From Rhodocyclaceae bacterium (GTDB taxonomy: Bacteria; Pseudomonadota; Gammaproteobacteria; Burkholderiales; Rhodocyclaceae), in the NCBI GenBank assembly GCA_030682595.1, contig JAUXNZ010000119.1, forward strand, positions 1 to 21,683: 21,683 nucleotides of DNA. Direction: 5' to 3'. Positions 7,640 through 14,872 of this stretch are shown here, piece by piece. The notes beneath the pieces are model-generated. The model had not been told where the DNA came from. It did not search any database and worked only from the letters and a program-made list of their open reading frames with translations. Position numbers and translations under genes: made by a program. Position 1 is the stretch's first letter. Every line of letters begins with the position of its first letter.

Positions 7640-8440
7640 TCAACGACCGAATGTCGCCGCCACAACTTCCATCAGCGCTTCGGCGATTTCCGGATCGTCG
7701 GTGAGGCTTTCGACAATGGCGGCGCGACAGGCGCTGACCGGGTCCATGCCGGCGCGAATCAGCAGCGCTGCATAGACGAGCAGGCGCGTGCTGGCGGCTT
7801 CTTCGAGGTCGTGCTCTTTCAGGGTGCGCAATGCGTTGGCTATGCCGACCAGGCGGCGTGCCAGGTCAGGTGCGCAACCGGTTTCGCCAAGCAGGATCGA
7901 TTCCTCGCGCTCGCGCGCCGGAAAGTCGAAGCGCAGGCTGACGAAGCGCTGCCGGGTGGAGGGTTTCATGCCCTTGAGCAGGTTCTGGTAACCGGGGTTG
8001 TAGGAGACCACCAACATGAATTCCGGTGGCGCCTTGAGCAACTCGCCGGTGCGGTCAATCGGCAGGATGCGGCGATCATCGGCCAGTGGATGCAGCACCA
8101 CGGTGGTGTCCTTGCGCGCCTCGACAATCTCGTCCAGATAGCAGATGCCGCCTTCGCGTACGGCTCGCGTCAGGGGACCGTCGCACCAGACGGTCTGGCC
8201 GTCTCCGATCAGATGGCGGCCGACCAGGTCGGCCGCGGTCAGGTCGTCGTGACAGGCGACTGTGTACAGGGGCAGCCCCAGTCGTGCCGCCATGTGAGTG
8301 ACAAAACGGGTCTTGCCACAGCCCGTCGGACCCTTGATGAGCAGGGGCAGCTTGTTTTGCCAGGTGCGTTCGAAGACGGTGACTTCATCGCCAGCCGGCT
8401 GATAGAACGGTATGGCGGGATGCGGGTTTTCGAGTTTCAT
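7640..8440 (-). CDS. norQ: NorQ, MoxR-family AAA+ ATPase for NO reductase activation
   Basis: AAA+ chaperone of the NorQ/CbbQ branch of MoxR ATPases, paired with the VWA protein NorD. The 266 residues contain Walker A GPTGCGKT (37-44), DLVGRHLIGD in the pre-sensor insert, Walker B ICYLDE (99-104), sensor 1 VVSYNPGYQ (144-152) and arginines R163/R165 in STRQRF. CbbQ-type C-terminal helices follow. Start ATG 8440 has AAAGGA about 8 nt upstream, just after a strong hairpin that separates it from norB. The length is normal for NorQ (about 260-270). Confidence 0.95.
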   Translation of the reverse strand: MKLENPHPAIPFYQPAGDEVTVFERTWQNKLPLLIKGPTGCGKTRFVTHMAARLGLPLYTVACHDDLTAADLVGRHLIGDGQTVWCDGPLTRAVREGGICYLDEIVEARKDTTVVLHPLADDRRILPIDRTGELLKAPPEFMLVVSYNPGYQNLLKGMKPSTRQRFVSLRFDFPAREREESILLGETGCAPDLARRLVGIANALRTLKEHDLEEAASTRLLVYAALLIRAGMDPVSACRAAIVESLTDDPEIAEALMEVVAATFGR

Positions 8441-8455
8441 TCAGCAAATCCTTTC

Positions 8456-8477
8456 CCGCCGGCCGGGGCCGGCGGGG
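8456..8477. promoter_or_regulatory. GC-only hairpin between norB and norQ
   Basis: CCCGCCGGC and GCCGGCGGG form a perfect 9-bp stem with a 4-nt loop, in the 45-nt gap between the norB stop and the norQ ribosome binding site. It is followed by AAAGGA rather than a T-run in the direction of transcription. It is more likely an mRNA stability or processing element that sets norCB against norQ levels than a terminator. Confidence 0.4.
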
Positions 8478-8485
8478 TGACAACG

Positions 8486-9865
8486 TCAGGCGCTCAGCGG
8501 TTTGCTTTCACCTTTAACGAAGAAGCTCAGCACATAGGTCACCAGTCCGGTGAAGAATGCCACCCCGGCCCAGACGCGCATCCAGTAGAACAACGCAACC
8601 TGATCCTGCGCCATCATGAACGACATCGGCGTTTCGGACACGCGTTGCAGCCAGATTTGCAGGATGCCGGCCGCCGTGAGGAACAGCGTGATGAACACCA
8701 TCGCGATGGTCATGATCCAGAAGCTCCACATTTCCAGTACCTGGGCTTTCGGGCTGTTTGCCGCGCGGCCACGCAGGATCGGCATCGCATAGCTGATGAT
8801 CGTGATCACGACCAGCACATACGCACCGTAGAACGCCAGATGGCCATGCGCGGCGGTGATCTGCGTGCCGTGCGTATAATAGTTCACCGGCGCCAGAGTG
8901 TGCAGGAAGCCCCAGACGCCGGCGCCAAGAAAGGCCATGACGCCGGTACCCAGAGCCCACAGCACGGCGGCCTTGTTCGGGTGTTCGCGACGGCGGCGGT
9001 TCACCATGTTGAAGGCGAAGACCGTCATGGCGAAGAAGGGGATCGGTTCGAGTGCGGAGAAGATCGAGCCCCACCATTGCCAGTATTCCGGCGTGCCGAT
9101 CCAGAAATAATGGTGGCCGGTGCCGATGATGCCGGTCACCAGTGCCAGGGTGATGATTACATACAGCCATTTTTCGATGACTTCCCGGTCAACCCCGGTG
9201 ACCTTGATCAGCACGAAAGCCAGTAGCGCGGCCATGATCAGTTCCCACACGCCCTCGACCCACAGGTGCACCACCCACCACCAGTAGAACTTGTCCATAA
9301 CGACGTTGGTCGGGTTGTAAAACGCGAACAGGAAGAAGATCGCCAATCCCCACAGCCCGATCAGCAGGACAATGTTGATCACCGTTTTGCGTCCCCTGAG
9401 CATTGTCATGCTGATGTTGAACAGGAATGCCAGGGCGACAACCACGATGCCGATCTTGGTGAGCAACGGCTGTTCGAGAAACTCGCGGCCCATGGTGGCG
9501 AGAAGGTTGTTGCCGGTCATGGTGGCGAGCGTGTTGTAGTCGACGAACAGGTAGCCGAGGATCGTCAGTACGCCCGCGGCGAGAAAGACCCAGAACAGGA
9601 TCCAGGCCAGTAGCGGGCTGTACAGTTCGGTTTCAGCTTCTTCGGGCACGAGGTAATAGGCGGCGCCCATGAAGCCGAACAGCAGCCAGACGATCAGCAG
9701 GTTGGTGTGCACCATGCGGGCGATGTTGAATGGAATCTCCGGGAACAGAAAGTCGCCGATGACGTATTGCGTGCCGAGGATGAGGCCGAAAATGACCTGT
9801 CCGGCAAACAGCGCGATTGCCGCGATGAAGTAGGGCAGCGCGACCGCTTGAGATTGGTATTTCAT
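8486..9865 (-). CDS. norB: Nitric oxide reductase catalytic subunit NorB (cytochrome b)
   Basis: Catalytic subunit of cNOR, reducing two NO to N2O at a heme b3/non-heme iron site in the inner membrane. The 459 residues form about 12 membrane helices. The ligands are all present: H53 (MVHTN) and H342 for low-spin heme b, H340 for heme b3, and H200, H251, H252 for FeB, with E204 (HLWVEGVWE) as the FeB glutamate and E273 also conserved. Each number is seven lower than the corresponding residue in the Pseudomonas aeruginosa enzyme. There is no quinol-oxidase N-terminal extension, so this is the short cytochrome-c-dependent type. AAGGGA precedes the ATG. It lies downstream of norC in the same operon. 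Confidence 0.98.
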   Translation of the reverse strand: MKYQSQAVALPYFIAAIALFAGQVIFGLILGTQYVIGDFLFPEIPFNIARMVHTNLLIVWLLFGFMGAAYYLVPEEAETELYSPLLAWILFWVFLAAGVLTILGYLFVDYNTLATMTGNNLLATMGREFLEQPLLTKIGIVVVALAFLFNISMTMLRGRKTVINIVLLIGLWGLAIFFLFAFYNPTNVVMDKFYWWWVVHLWVEGVWELIMAALLAFVLIKVTGVDREVIEKWLYVIITLALVTGIIGTGHHYFWIGTPEYWQWWGSIFSALEPIPFFAMTVFAFNMVNRRRREHPNKAAVLWALGTGVMAFLGAGVWGFLHTLAPVNYYTHGTQITAAHGHLAFYGAYVLVVITIISYAMPILRGRAANSPKAQVLEMWSFWIMTIAMVFITLFLTAAGILQIWLQRVSETPMSFMMAQDQVALFYWMRVWAGVAFFTGLVTYVLSFFVKGESKPLSA

Positions 9866-9915
9866 GACGTGGGTCCCTTATGCGTAATCTCGATAGGAAT
9901 TGATGGGCGTGCGGC

Positions 9916-10341
9916 TCAGCCTTCGATGTTGGGCGGCCATTTCTGCGTATTGATTCCCGCCGTGTAGCGGAAGAACTCGACCAGATCGTCCAGTTCCTTA
10001 TCGGTCAGATGGAATTGCGGCATCTGCCGGCGGCCCGGGGCTTTGGTCGGCATGGCCTGAATCCAGGCCTTGATGAAATCGGGGCCGCGGCGCGTGTAGA
10101 CATTTCCCAGTTCGGGTGCGTAGTAGGCGCCTTCGCCGAGCAGCGTGTGACAGCCGATGCAGTTGCGCGTTTCCCAGATGTGCTTGCCGGCGGCGGCACT
10201 CGGGGTGAGGTTGTGCCGGTTGTCGGTCTTGGGCAGTGCCTTCATGGTGTCGAAGGTCAGGGCCAGGAAAAGGAGGAAGAAGAAAACCGACCCGCCGTAG
10301 AAAACATTGCGGGCCATGGCTTTGGTGAAGGTTCCGCTCAT
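9916..10341 (-). CDS. norC: Nitric oxide reductase cytochrome c subunit NorC
   Basis: Electron-entry subunit of cNOR, anchored in the inner membrane with its heme c in the periplasm. The 141-residue protein has an uncleaved N-terminal membrane anchor (about 12-31) and one c-type heme motif, CIGCH (61-65). The axial Met is probably M107 in RRQMPQF, and the length is typical for NorC. The start at 10341 has AGAGGT 5-6 nt upstream. It is the first gene of the nor operon; norB follows after 50 nt. Confidence 0.98.
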   Translation of the reverse strand: MSGTFTKAMARNVFYGGSVFFFLLFLALTFDTMKALPKTDNRHNLTPSAAAGKHIWETRNCIGCHTLLGEGAYYAPELGNVYTRRGPDFIKAWIQAMPTKAPGRRQMPQFHLTDKELDDLVEFFRYTAGINTQKWPPNIEG

Positions 10342-10432
10342 GGGTTACCTCTTTTCGAATTTGGCTGGGGAAAAAGCCAGGTTGATTGGGACGAATTCGC
10401 GTAGAACTCGGCAGGCACTTTACGTCGTGCGA

Positions 10433-10475
10433 TTCCCACGGGAAATGATATTAGTCAACTTTAATAGTCAACTTT
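10433..10475 (-). promoter_or_regulatory. Candidate norC promoter/operator region
   Basis: The 234-nt norC/small-gene divergent gap contains two copies of AGTCAACTTT (10453-10462 and 10466-10475), read as AAAGTTGACT toward norC, and a palindrome TTCCC-AC-GGGAA (10433-10444). TTGACT on the minus strand (10471-10466) could be a -35 box, with TATCAT 15 nt further on as a poor -10. No clean FNR/DNR box (TTGAT-N4-ATCAA) and no sigma-54 site for a NorR-type activator was found. Confidence 0.3.
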
Positions 10476-10575
10476 TCTGGTAACGTGTTTTCCGGGTGTG
10501 GCTGCTGCTGCATCCGGGCCGGTGCCATGCGTGGGAGCGCTGCATCGAATCCAGGCAACATCATTCAGGAACGCC

Positions 10576-10872
10576 ATGTCGACAATTCCCTTGCCCCTGT
10601 ACGTCGCATTCTTCTTTTTCCTCGGCGGCGCCTTGATCCTGAACCTGCATCATCGCTACCAGAACAAGCAGCGTGCATTGCCGGCGCGGGATCAATACCT
10701 TGCGGACCACAATCTGGCCGCGCCGGCCTGTCATGCCTGCGGGTCTGCCCGGCTTGCCGAGCGGGGCCTGACACACGGAGAGGACGAACGGCGCATCTTC
10801 AGTTGTCTCGACTGCAAGGAAATGTTGTTTCAGGAGCGCCGTGCTGCGGGTGTGGATGAGGATTCCGCCTGA
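10576..10872 (+). CDS. Small membrane-anchored CxxC/CxxC (zinc-ribbon-like) protein
   Basis: 98 residues from ATG 10576, with AGGA 5 nt upstream. One hydrophobic segment (about 7-24, YVAFFFFLGGALILNL) is followed by a basic stretch and then two cysteine pairs, C52/C55 (CHAC) and C77/C80 (CLDC), spaced as in a one-metal zinc ribbon. I do not recognise the family. The basic residues after the helix suggest a cytoplasmic C-terminus. It is divergent from norC and upstream of flgB; no link to either pathway can be read from the sequence. The clear Shine-Dalgarno, the cysteine pattern and normal codon use support a real gene. Confidence 0.7.
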   Translation: MSTIPLPLYVAFFFFLGGALILNLHHRYQNKQRALPARDQYLADHNLAAPACHACGSARLAERGLTHGEDERRIFSCLDCKEMLFQERRAAGVDEDSA

Positions 10873-10919
10873 CGATGGTGATGTTCACTCCGAGCGGGCC
10901 CTGGCCTGCCGGCTGATCA

Positions 10920-10967
10920 GGCAAAATTTGCCGCCCGTTCGGCAGTTTGCCGTTTGTTTGCCGGCAA
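10920..10967 (+). promoter_or_regulatory. Cluster of TTGCCG dyads upstream of the flgB sigma-54 promoter
   Basis: Three dyads lie in 48 nt: GGCAAA-A-TTTGCC (10920-10932), TGCCG-N6-CGGCA (10929-10944) and TTGCCGGCAA (10958-10967), plus an extra TTTGCCG at 10946-10952. They lie about 50-100 nt before the -24 element, the normal place for an NtrC-family enhancer-binding protein (FlrC/FleR/FleQ type). A related TCGGCA-N5-TGCCGA dyad occurs at flgK. Confidence 0.55.
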
Positions 10968-11019
10968 TCAGATCGTGAGAAAACTGGGTTTGACGCTTGG
11001 CTAGTGCGTTGCGGGCTGC

Positions 11020-11034
11020 TGGCACGGTTATTGC
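11020..11034 (+). promoter_or_regulatory. Sigma-54 promoter of the flgB operon
   Basis: TGGCAC-GGTTA-TTGC is an exact match to the RpoN -24/-12 consensus with the required 5-nt spacer. Transcription should start near 11045, about 30 nt before the flgB ATG at 11074. Confidence 0.92.
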
Positions 11035-11073
11035 GTATGAGTGTTGCCCAAACAATCATTGCCGTGCTCAAAC

Positions 11074-11472
11074 ATGATCGACCGCCTTGACCAGGACCTG
11101 AGCTTTACCCAGACGGCGCTGCGCTTGCGCAGCCAGCGGCAGGAAATGCTGGCCTCGAATATCGCCAACGCCGACACGCCGCACTTCAAGGCGCGCGACA
11201 TCGATTTCAAGTCGGCGCTGGCCAGTGCCATGGGTGGAGCGGATGCGAGCCTGGCGCGCACCCACGCGGGCCATCTGGCTGGCGTGGATGCGTTGCCCGG
11301 GGGCGGCGCCGCGAAATATCGCAGCGAGTATCAGGGCGCCATTGATGGCAACACGGTGAACATGGATATCGAACGCGCGGCTTTTGCCGAAAACGCCATG
11401 CAGGTCGAGGCGCTGATGACTTTCATCAACAAGCGTTTCCAGGGGCTTGGCCGCGCCATCTCGGGCCAGTAA
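11074..11472 (+). CDS. flgB: Flagellar basal-body rod protein FlgB
   Basis: Proximal rod subunit exported by the flagellar type III system. It has 132 residues from ATG 11074 (MIDRLDQDLSFTQTALRLRSQRQ), with the rod-family motif NIANADTPHFKARDIDF and a C-terminal helix (AENAMQVEALMTFINKRFQGL). An in-frame GTG at 11041 would lie upstream of the expected start site of the sigma-54 promoter, so it is rejected. No clear Shine-Dalgarno precedes 11074. It is the first gene of flgBCDEFGHIJ, 3 nt before flgC. Confidence 0.95.
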   Translation: MIDRLDQDLSFTQTALRLRSQRQEMLASNIANADTPHFKARDIDFKSALASAMGGADASLARTHAGHLAGVDALPGGGAAKYRSEYQGAIDGNTVNMDIERAAFAENAMQVEALMTFINKRFQGLGRAISGQ

Positions 11473-11475
11473 ATC

Positions 11476-11877
11476 ATGAGCGACTTCAGAATCTTCGCCA
11501 TTGCCGGTTCCGCGCTGACCGCGCAGTCCGCCCGCCTCAACGCCGTGGCGAGCAACCTCGCCAACGCCGACAGCGTGGCGGGCGCCGACGGCCAGCCCTA
11601 CCGCGCCAAGCAGGTCGTATTCAAGGCCATGCCGGTGGAAGGCGGCGGCATGGGCGTGCGCGTGACGCAGGTGGTGGATAGCGCCGCGCCGCTGCGCATG
11701 CAGTACGACCCCGCCAACCCCGCCGCCGACGAACAGGGTTATGTATCGATGCCGAATGTGAACGTGGTGGAGGAAATGGTGAACATGATCTCCGCCTCGC
11801 GCGCCTACCAGACCAACGCCGAAGTGATGAATACCGCCAAGAGTCTGATGCAAAAGGCTCTGGCGATTGGCCAGTAA
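11476..11877 (+). CDS. flgC: Flagellar basal-body rod protein FlgC
   Basis: Proximal rod subunit, 133 residues, the normal FlgC length. The N-terminal heptad region MSDFRIFAIAGSALTAQSARLNAVASNLANAD and the C-terminal VNVVEEMVNMISASRAYQTNAEVMN motif, shared by rod and hook proteins, bracket a short central domain. It starts 3 nt after the flgB stop with only a weak Shine-Dalgarno, so coupling to flgB translation is likely. Confidence 0.97.
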   Translation: MSDFRIFAIAGSALTAQSARLNAVASNLANADSVAGADGQPYRAKQVVFKAMPVEGGGMGVRVTQVVDSAAPLRMQYDPANPAADEQGYVSMPNVNVVEEMVNMISASRAYQTNAEVMNTAKSLMQKALAIGQ

Positions 11878-11896
11878 CAGGAAACAGGAGACAAGC

Positions 11897-12577
11897 ATGG
11901 CAACCGCAGCCACCAGCGCCACCAGCAATCCCGCCGCCGACATTTATTCAGCGCTGAATGTCGCGCGTGACAACAAAAGCTCGGCCACGGCTGACATCCA
12001 GAACCGTTTCCTCACCCTGCTGACGGCCCAGCTGAAGAATCAGGATCCGACTTCGCCGATGGACAGTGCGCAGATGACCTCGCAACTGGCGCAGATCAGC
12101 ACGGTGGACGGCATCGAGCGGTTGAACGCCACCTTGCAGAAAATGCTCGGCAATACCGCCGACGCGCAGGCCATGCAGGCCGCCGCGCTGGTCGGCCGCG
12201 GCGTGCTGGTGCCCGGTTCAGCACTGCAACTGGTCGAAGGCGCGGCAGTTGGCGCGCTGGAACTTGCCGGCCCGGCCGATGAGGTCACCGTCACCATCAA
12301 GGACGCCAATGGTCTGGTGCAGCGGACGCTCAACCTCGGCGCACTGCCGGCCGGTGTGAATGGTTTTGCCTGGGATGGCAAGAACGACGCCGGCGCGCTG
12401 GTCGCGGATGGCAGTTTCAGCATGAGCATCGCCGCCGAGCAGGGCGGCAAGAAGGTCACGGCAGACGCCCTGGCGCTGGGCATGGTGTCCAGCATCACCC
12501 TCGGCGCGCAAGGCATGACGGTTAATGTGGGTTCGCTGGGGGCCTTCGGCCTGGCGGACATCAAAGAAATTCTCTAA
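11897..12577 (+). CDS. flgD: Flagellar hook assembly (hook cap) protein FlgD
   Basis: Scaffold at the growing hook tip that allows FlgE to polymerise and is then replaced by FlgK. The 226-residue protein has the conserved N-terminal block FLTLLTAQLKNQDPTSPMDSAQ and SQLAQISTVDGIE, then FlgD tudor-like and Ig-like domains with GFAWDGKNDAGALVADGSFS. I start at ATG 11897, which has CAGGAG 6 nt upstream, rather than the in-frame ATG at 11867 that overlaps flgC. Confidence 0.95.
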   Translation: MATAATSATSNPAADIYSALNVARDNKSSATADIQNRFLTLLTAQLKNQDPTSPMDSAQMTSQLAQISTVDGIERLNATLQKMLGNTADAQAMQAAALVGRGVLVPGSALQLVEGAAVGALELAGPADEVTVTIKDANGLVQRTLNLGALPAGVNGFAWDGKNDAGALVADGSFSMSIAAEQGGKKVTADALALGMVSSITLGAQGMTVNVGSLGAFGLADIKEIL

Positions 12578-12598
12578 TTGAAATAGCGGGAGACAGCA

Positions 12599-14059
12599 AT
12601 GAGCTTTCAACAAGGTTTGAGTGGACTGAATGCGGCGGCCAAGTCGCTTGACACGGTCGGCAACAATATTGCGAACTCCGGCACGGTCGGCTTCAAGTCG
12701 GCGTCCACCCTGTTCAGCGACGTTTTTGCATCCACTCTCGGCGGTGGCATCCAGGTAGGCATTGGTGTCGCAGTGGGCGGTGTCAGCCAGCAATTCACCC
12801 AGGGCAACCTGACGGTGACCAGCAACCCGCTGGATCTGGCTGTTAACGGCCAGGGCATGTTTCGCCTGTCCAATAACGGTGCCACGACTTTTACGCGCAA
12901 CGGTCAGTTCAACATCGACAAGGACGGTTTTGTCGTCAATCCCAGCGGCTATCGACTCACCGGCTATCTGGCCAATGCCTCCAACGTCATCGTGCCATCG
13001 ACCCCGGCTGAAATCTTCATCAACACGGCCGATCTGCAGCCACAGCCGACTGGGAACTCAAGCGTGGGTGCCCGTATCGGCCTCAACCTGGACTCGCGGC
13101 AACCGAGCTATTTGCCGCTGGCGGCTGCCGCGGCGGCAGCGGGGACGGCGGCATCGGCTGCGGTACTGCTGGCTAACCCGGCTGCCGCTGCGGAAGCTGC
13201 CGCGGCAGCGGCGGCGGCATCGACGGCGGTGACGGGGGGGGCGACAATGGCCGCAGCGGGGACGGCGGCATCGGCAGCCGTATTGGCCCTTAATCCAGCG
13301 GCCACTGCCGAAGCCGCTGCAGCGGCTGCGGCAGTGGCATCCTCATCCCCCCCGGCAGCGGCGTTCAACGTGAACGATCCGACGACCTATAACAGCTCGA
13401 CCTCGATCACGGTTTTTGACTCGCTGGGCAACCCACATTTGATGTCGCTTTTCTTCAGAAAGACTGCATCCAACAACTGGGATCTCTACACCAATCTGGA
13501 TGGCGGCGCCGCCTCGGCAGCCACCCCTATGACCTTTAGCAGCACCGGCGCCCTGACCGCACCGGCAAGCGGCATCGTCGCCCAGTCCCACGCAGTGACA
13601 ACGGGCGCCTCCACGCCGCTTGCCTTCAATCTAAACCTGACCGGATCAACCCAATACGGCAACATCTTCGGCGTCAATAGTGTTGCTCAGGACGGCTATA
13701 CCTCTGGCCGCCTGTCCGGCCTCAGCATTGCCTCAGATGGTACCGTCCAAGGTCGCTACAGCAACGGCCAGTCGCGCGACCTGGCGCAGGTGGTGCTCGC
13801 CAACTTCAACAACCCGAACGGCCTGACTTCGCTGGGCAACAACCAGTGGGGCGAAACCCCGGAATCCGGTCAGCCGCTGGTCGGCGTGCCAGGCAGCGGT
13901 TCGCTCGGCGCGCTGCAGTCGGCGGCAGTTGAAGAATCGAACGTCGACCTGACGGCCGAACTGGTGGCGATGATCACCCAGCAGCGCGCCTACCAGGCCA
14001 ATGCGCAGACCATCAAGACGCAGGACCAGATTCTGCAGACGCTGGTCAACCTCCGCTAA
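12599..14059 (+). CDS. flgE: Flagellar hook protein FlgE with alanine-rich insert
   Basis: Subunit of the hook, the universal joint between rod and filament. The 486-residue protein begins MSFQQGLSGLNAAAKSLDTV with NNIANSGTVGFK and ends with ELVAMITQQRAYQANAQTIKTQDQILQTLVNLR, both FlgE signatures. Most FlgE proteins of this type have about 400-420 residues. The excess is a low-complexity block at about 174-255 that is roughly three-quarters alanine and contains two copies of a GTAASAAVL-NP-AEAAAAAAA unit, 39 residues apart. It interrupts the outer domain between NLDSRQPSYLPL and FNVNDPTTYNSSTS. Reading frame and flanking domains are intact, so the gene is probably functional. A good GGGAG precedes the ATG. 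Confidence 0.96.
   Translation: MSFQQGLSGLNAAAKSLDTVGNNIANSGTVGFKSASTLFSDVFASTLGGGIQVGIGVAVGGVSQQFTQGNLTVTSNPLDLAVNGQGMFRLSNNGATTFTRNGQFNIDKDGFVVNPSGYRLTGYLANASNVIVPSTPAEIFINTADLQPQPTGNSSVGARIGLNLDSRQPSYLPLAAAAAAAGTAASAAVLLANPAAAAEAAAAAAAASTAVTGGATMAAAGTAASAAVLALNPAATAEAAAAAAAVASSSPPAAAFNVNDPTTYNSSTSITVFDSLGNPHLMSLFFRKTASNNWDLYTNLDGGAASAATPMTFSSTGALTAPASGIVAQSHAVTTGASTPLAFNLNLTGSTQYGNIFGVNSVAQDGYTSGRLSGLSIASDGTVQGRYSNGQSRDLAQVVLANFNNPNGLTSLGNNQWGETPESGQPLVGVPGSGSLGALQSAAVEESNVDLTAELVAMITQQRAYQANAQTIKTQDQILQTLVNLR
13142..13339 (+). repeat. In-frame tandem duplication in flgE (117-bp period)
   Basis: Units begin at 13142 and 13259 with the same run GGGGACGGCGGCATCGG. They encode GTAASAAVLLANPAAAAEAA and GTAASAAVLALNPAATAEAA, each followed by a poly-Ala tract. 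Spacing of 117 nt is a whole number of codons. The copies have diverged at many third positions, so the duplication is not recent. Confidence 0.85.
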
Positions 14060-14102
14060 TAGTCGGCGCTGGCAACACGGCGAAATGAGCGGCACATAAA
14101 CC

Positions 14103-14858
14103 ATGGACAAACTGATCTACACCGCGATGACCGGCGCCAGCGCCACGCTGGGGCGGCAGGCGGCCGTGGCGCACAACCTCGCCAACGTCACCACGCACGG
14201 TTACCGTGCCGAGGAACACCGTTTGCGCGCGGCACAGGTGCAGACGCACAACAATATGCCGGCCGCCCTGCCGACGCGGGCGTTTGCCGTCGATGCCAGC
14301 ACGCACAGCGATTTCAGCGAAGGTGCGCTGATGCATACCGGCGGCACCTATGACATCGCGCTGAAGGGCCGCGGCTGGATCGCGCTGGCCCTGCCGGATG
14401 GCAGCGAAGCCTACACGCGCAACGGCGGCTTCGAGATTTCCGAAAACGGCGTGATGCAAACCCGCGGCGGCATTCCGGTACAGGGCGACGGCGGGCCGAT
14501 CACGATTCCGCCTGATTCGCGCGTGACCATTGAGCGGGACGGCACGATCTCGGTGACGGCCGCGGGCGGCGCGCAAAACACCGTGACCGTGGTGGGCCGC
14601 ATCAAACTGGTCAATCCGCCGGAAGCCGACCTGAAACGCGGCCCGGACGGATTGTTCCGATTGAACACCGGCGATGCGGCGCCCCTGGATGAGGGGGTGA
14701 AAGTGGCCGCCGGCTATCTCGAAAACAGCAACGTCAATCCGGTCGAACAGATGGTGGCGATGATCTCGCTGGCGCGCCAGTTCGAGATGCAGATCAAGCT
14801 GTTGACCAATGCCGAAATGAACGACCGCGCCGCCACGCAAGTGCTGGCGCAACGCTAA
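14103..14858 (+). CDS. flgF: Flagellar basal-body rod protein FlgF
   Basis: Rod subunit, 251 residues (family norm about 245-255). It starts MDKLIYTAMTGASATLGRQA with HNLANVTTHGYRAEEHRLRA. The central domain has ALKGRGWIALALPDGSEAYTRNGGFEI, and the C-terminus has YLENSNVNPVEQMVAMISLARQFEMQIK. The spacing to flgE is 43 nt and the Shine-Dalgarno is weak. It is followed by flgG after 14 nt. Confidence 0.96.
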   Translation: MDKLIYTAMTGASATLGRQAAVAHNLANVTTHGYRAEEHRLRAAQVQTHNNMPAALPTRAFAVDASTHSDFSEGALMHTGGTYDIALKGRGWIALALPDGSEAYTRNGGFEISENGVMQTRGGIPVQGDGGPITIPPDSRVTIERDGTISVTAAGGAQNTVTVVGRIKLVNPPEADLKRGPDGLFRLNTGDAAPLDEGVKVAAGYLENSNVNPVEQMVAMISLARQFEMQIKLLTNAEMNDRAATQVLAQR

Positions 14859-14872
14859 GTAAGGGTGACTAA

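Noticed and set aside
7319..9226. Long open frame (635 codons) on the plus strand
   Set aside because: It is antisense to norQ and norB, both of which carry complete catalytic motifs. Its translation is His/Gln/Asp-rich with no recognisable domain, as expected for the antisense frame of GC-rich coding DNA.
10382..10395. Possible FNR/DNR box in the norC upstream region
   Set aside because: Only the left half (TTGAT) matches; the right half is ACGAA instead of ATCAA. It is too weak to call.
11041..11073. Upstream GTG start for flgB
   Set aside because: It lies before the expected transcription start of the exact sigma-54 promoter, and the added residues do not look like FlgB.
13142..13339. 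CRISPR-like or satellite array
   Set aside because: There are only two units, both coding in frame within flgE, with diverged third positions and no spacers.
13108..13368. Alanine-rich frame on the minus strand
   Set aside because: It is the complement of the GCX-rich repeat in flgE. GC-only repeats give poly-Ala in several frames. The plus frame is continuous with FlgE domains on both sides.
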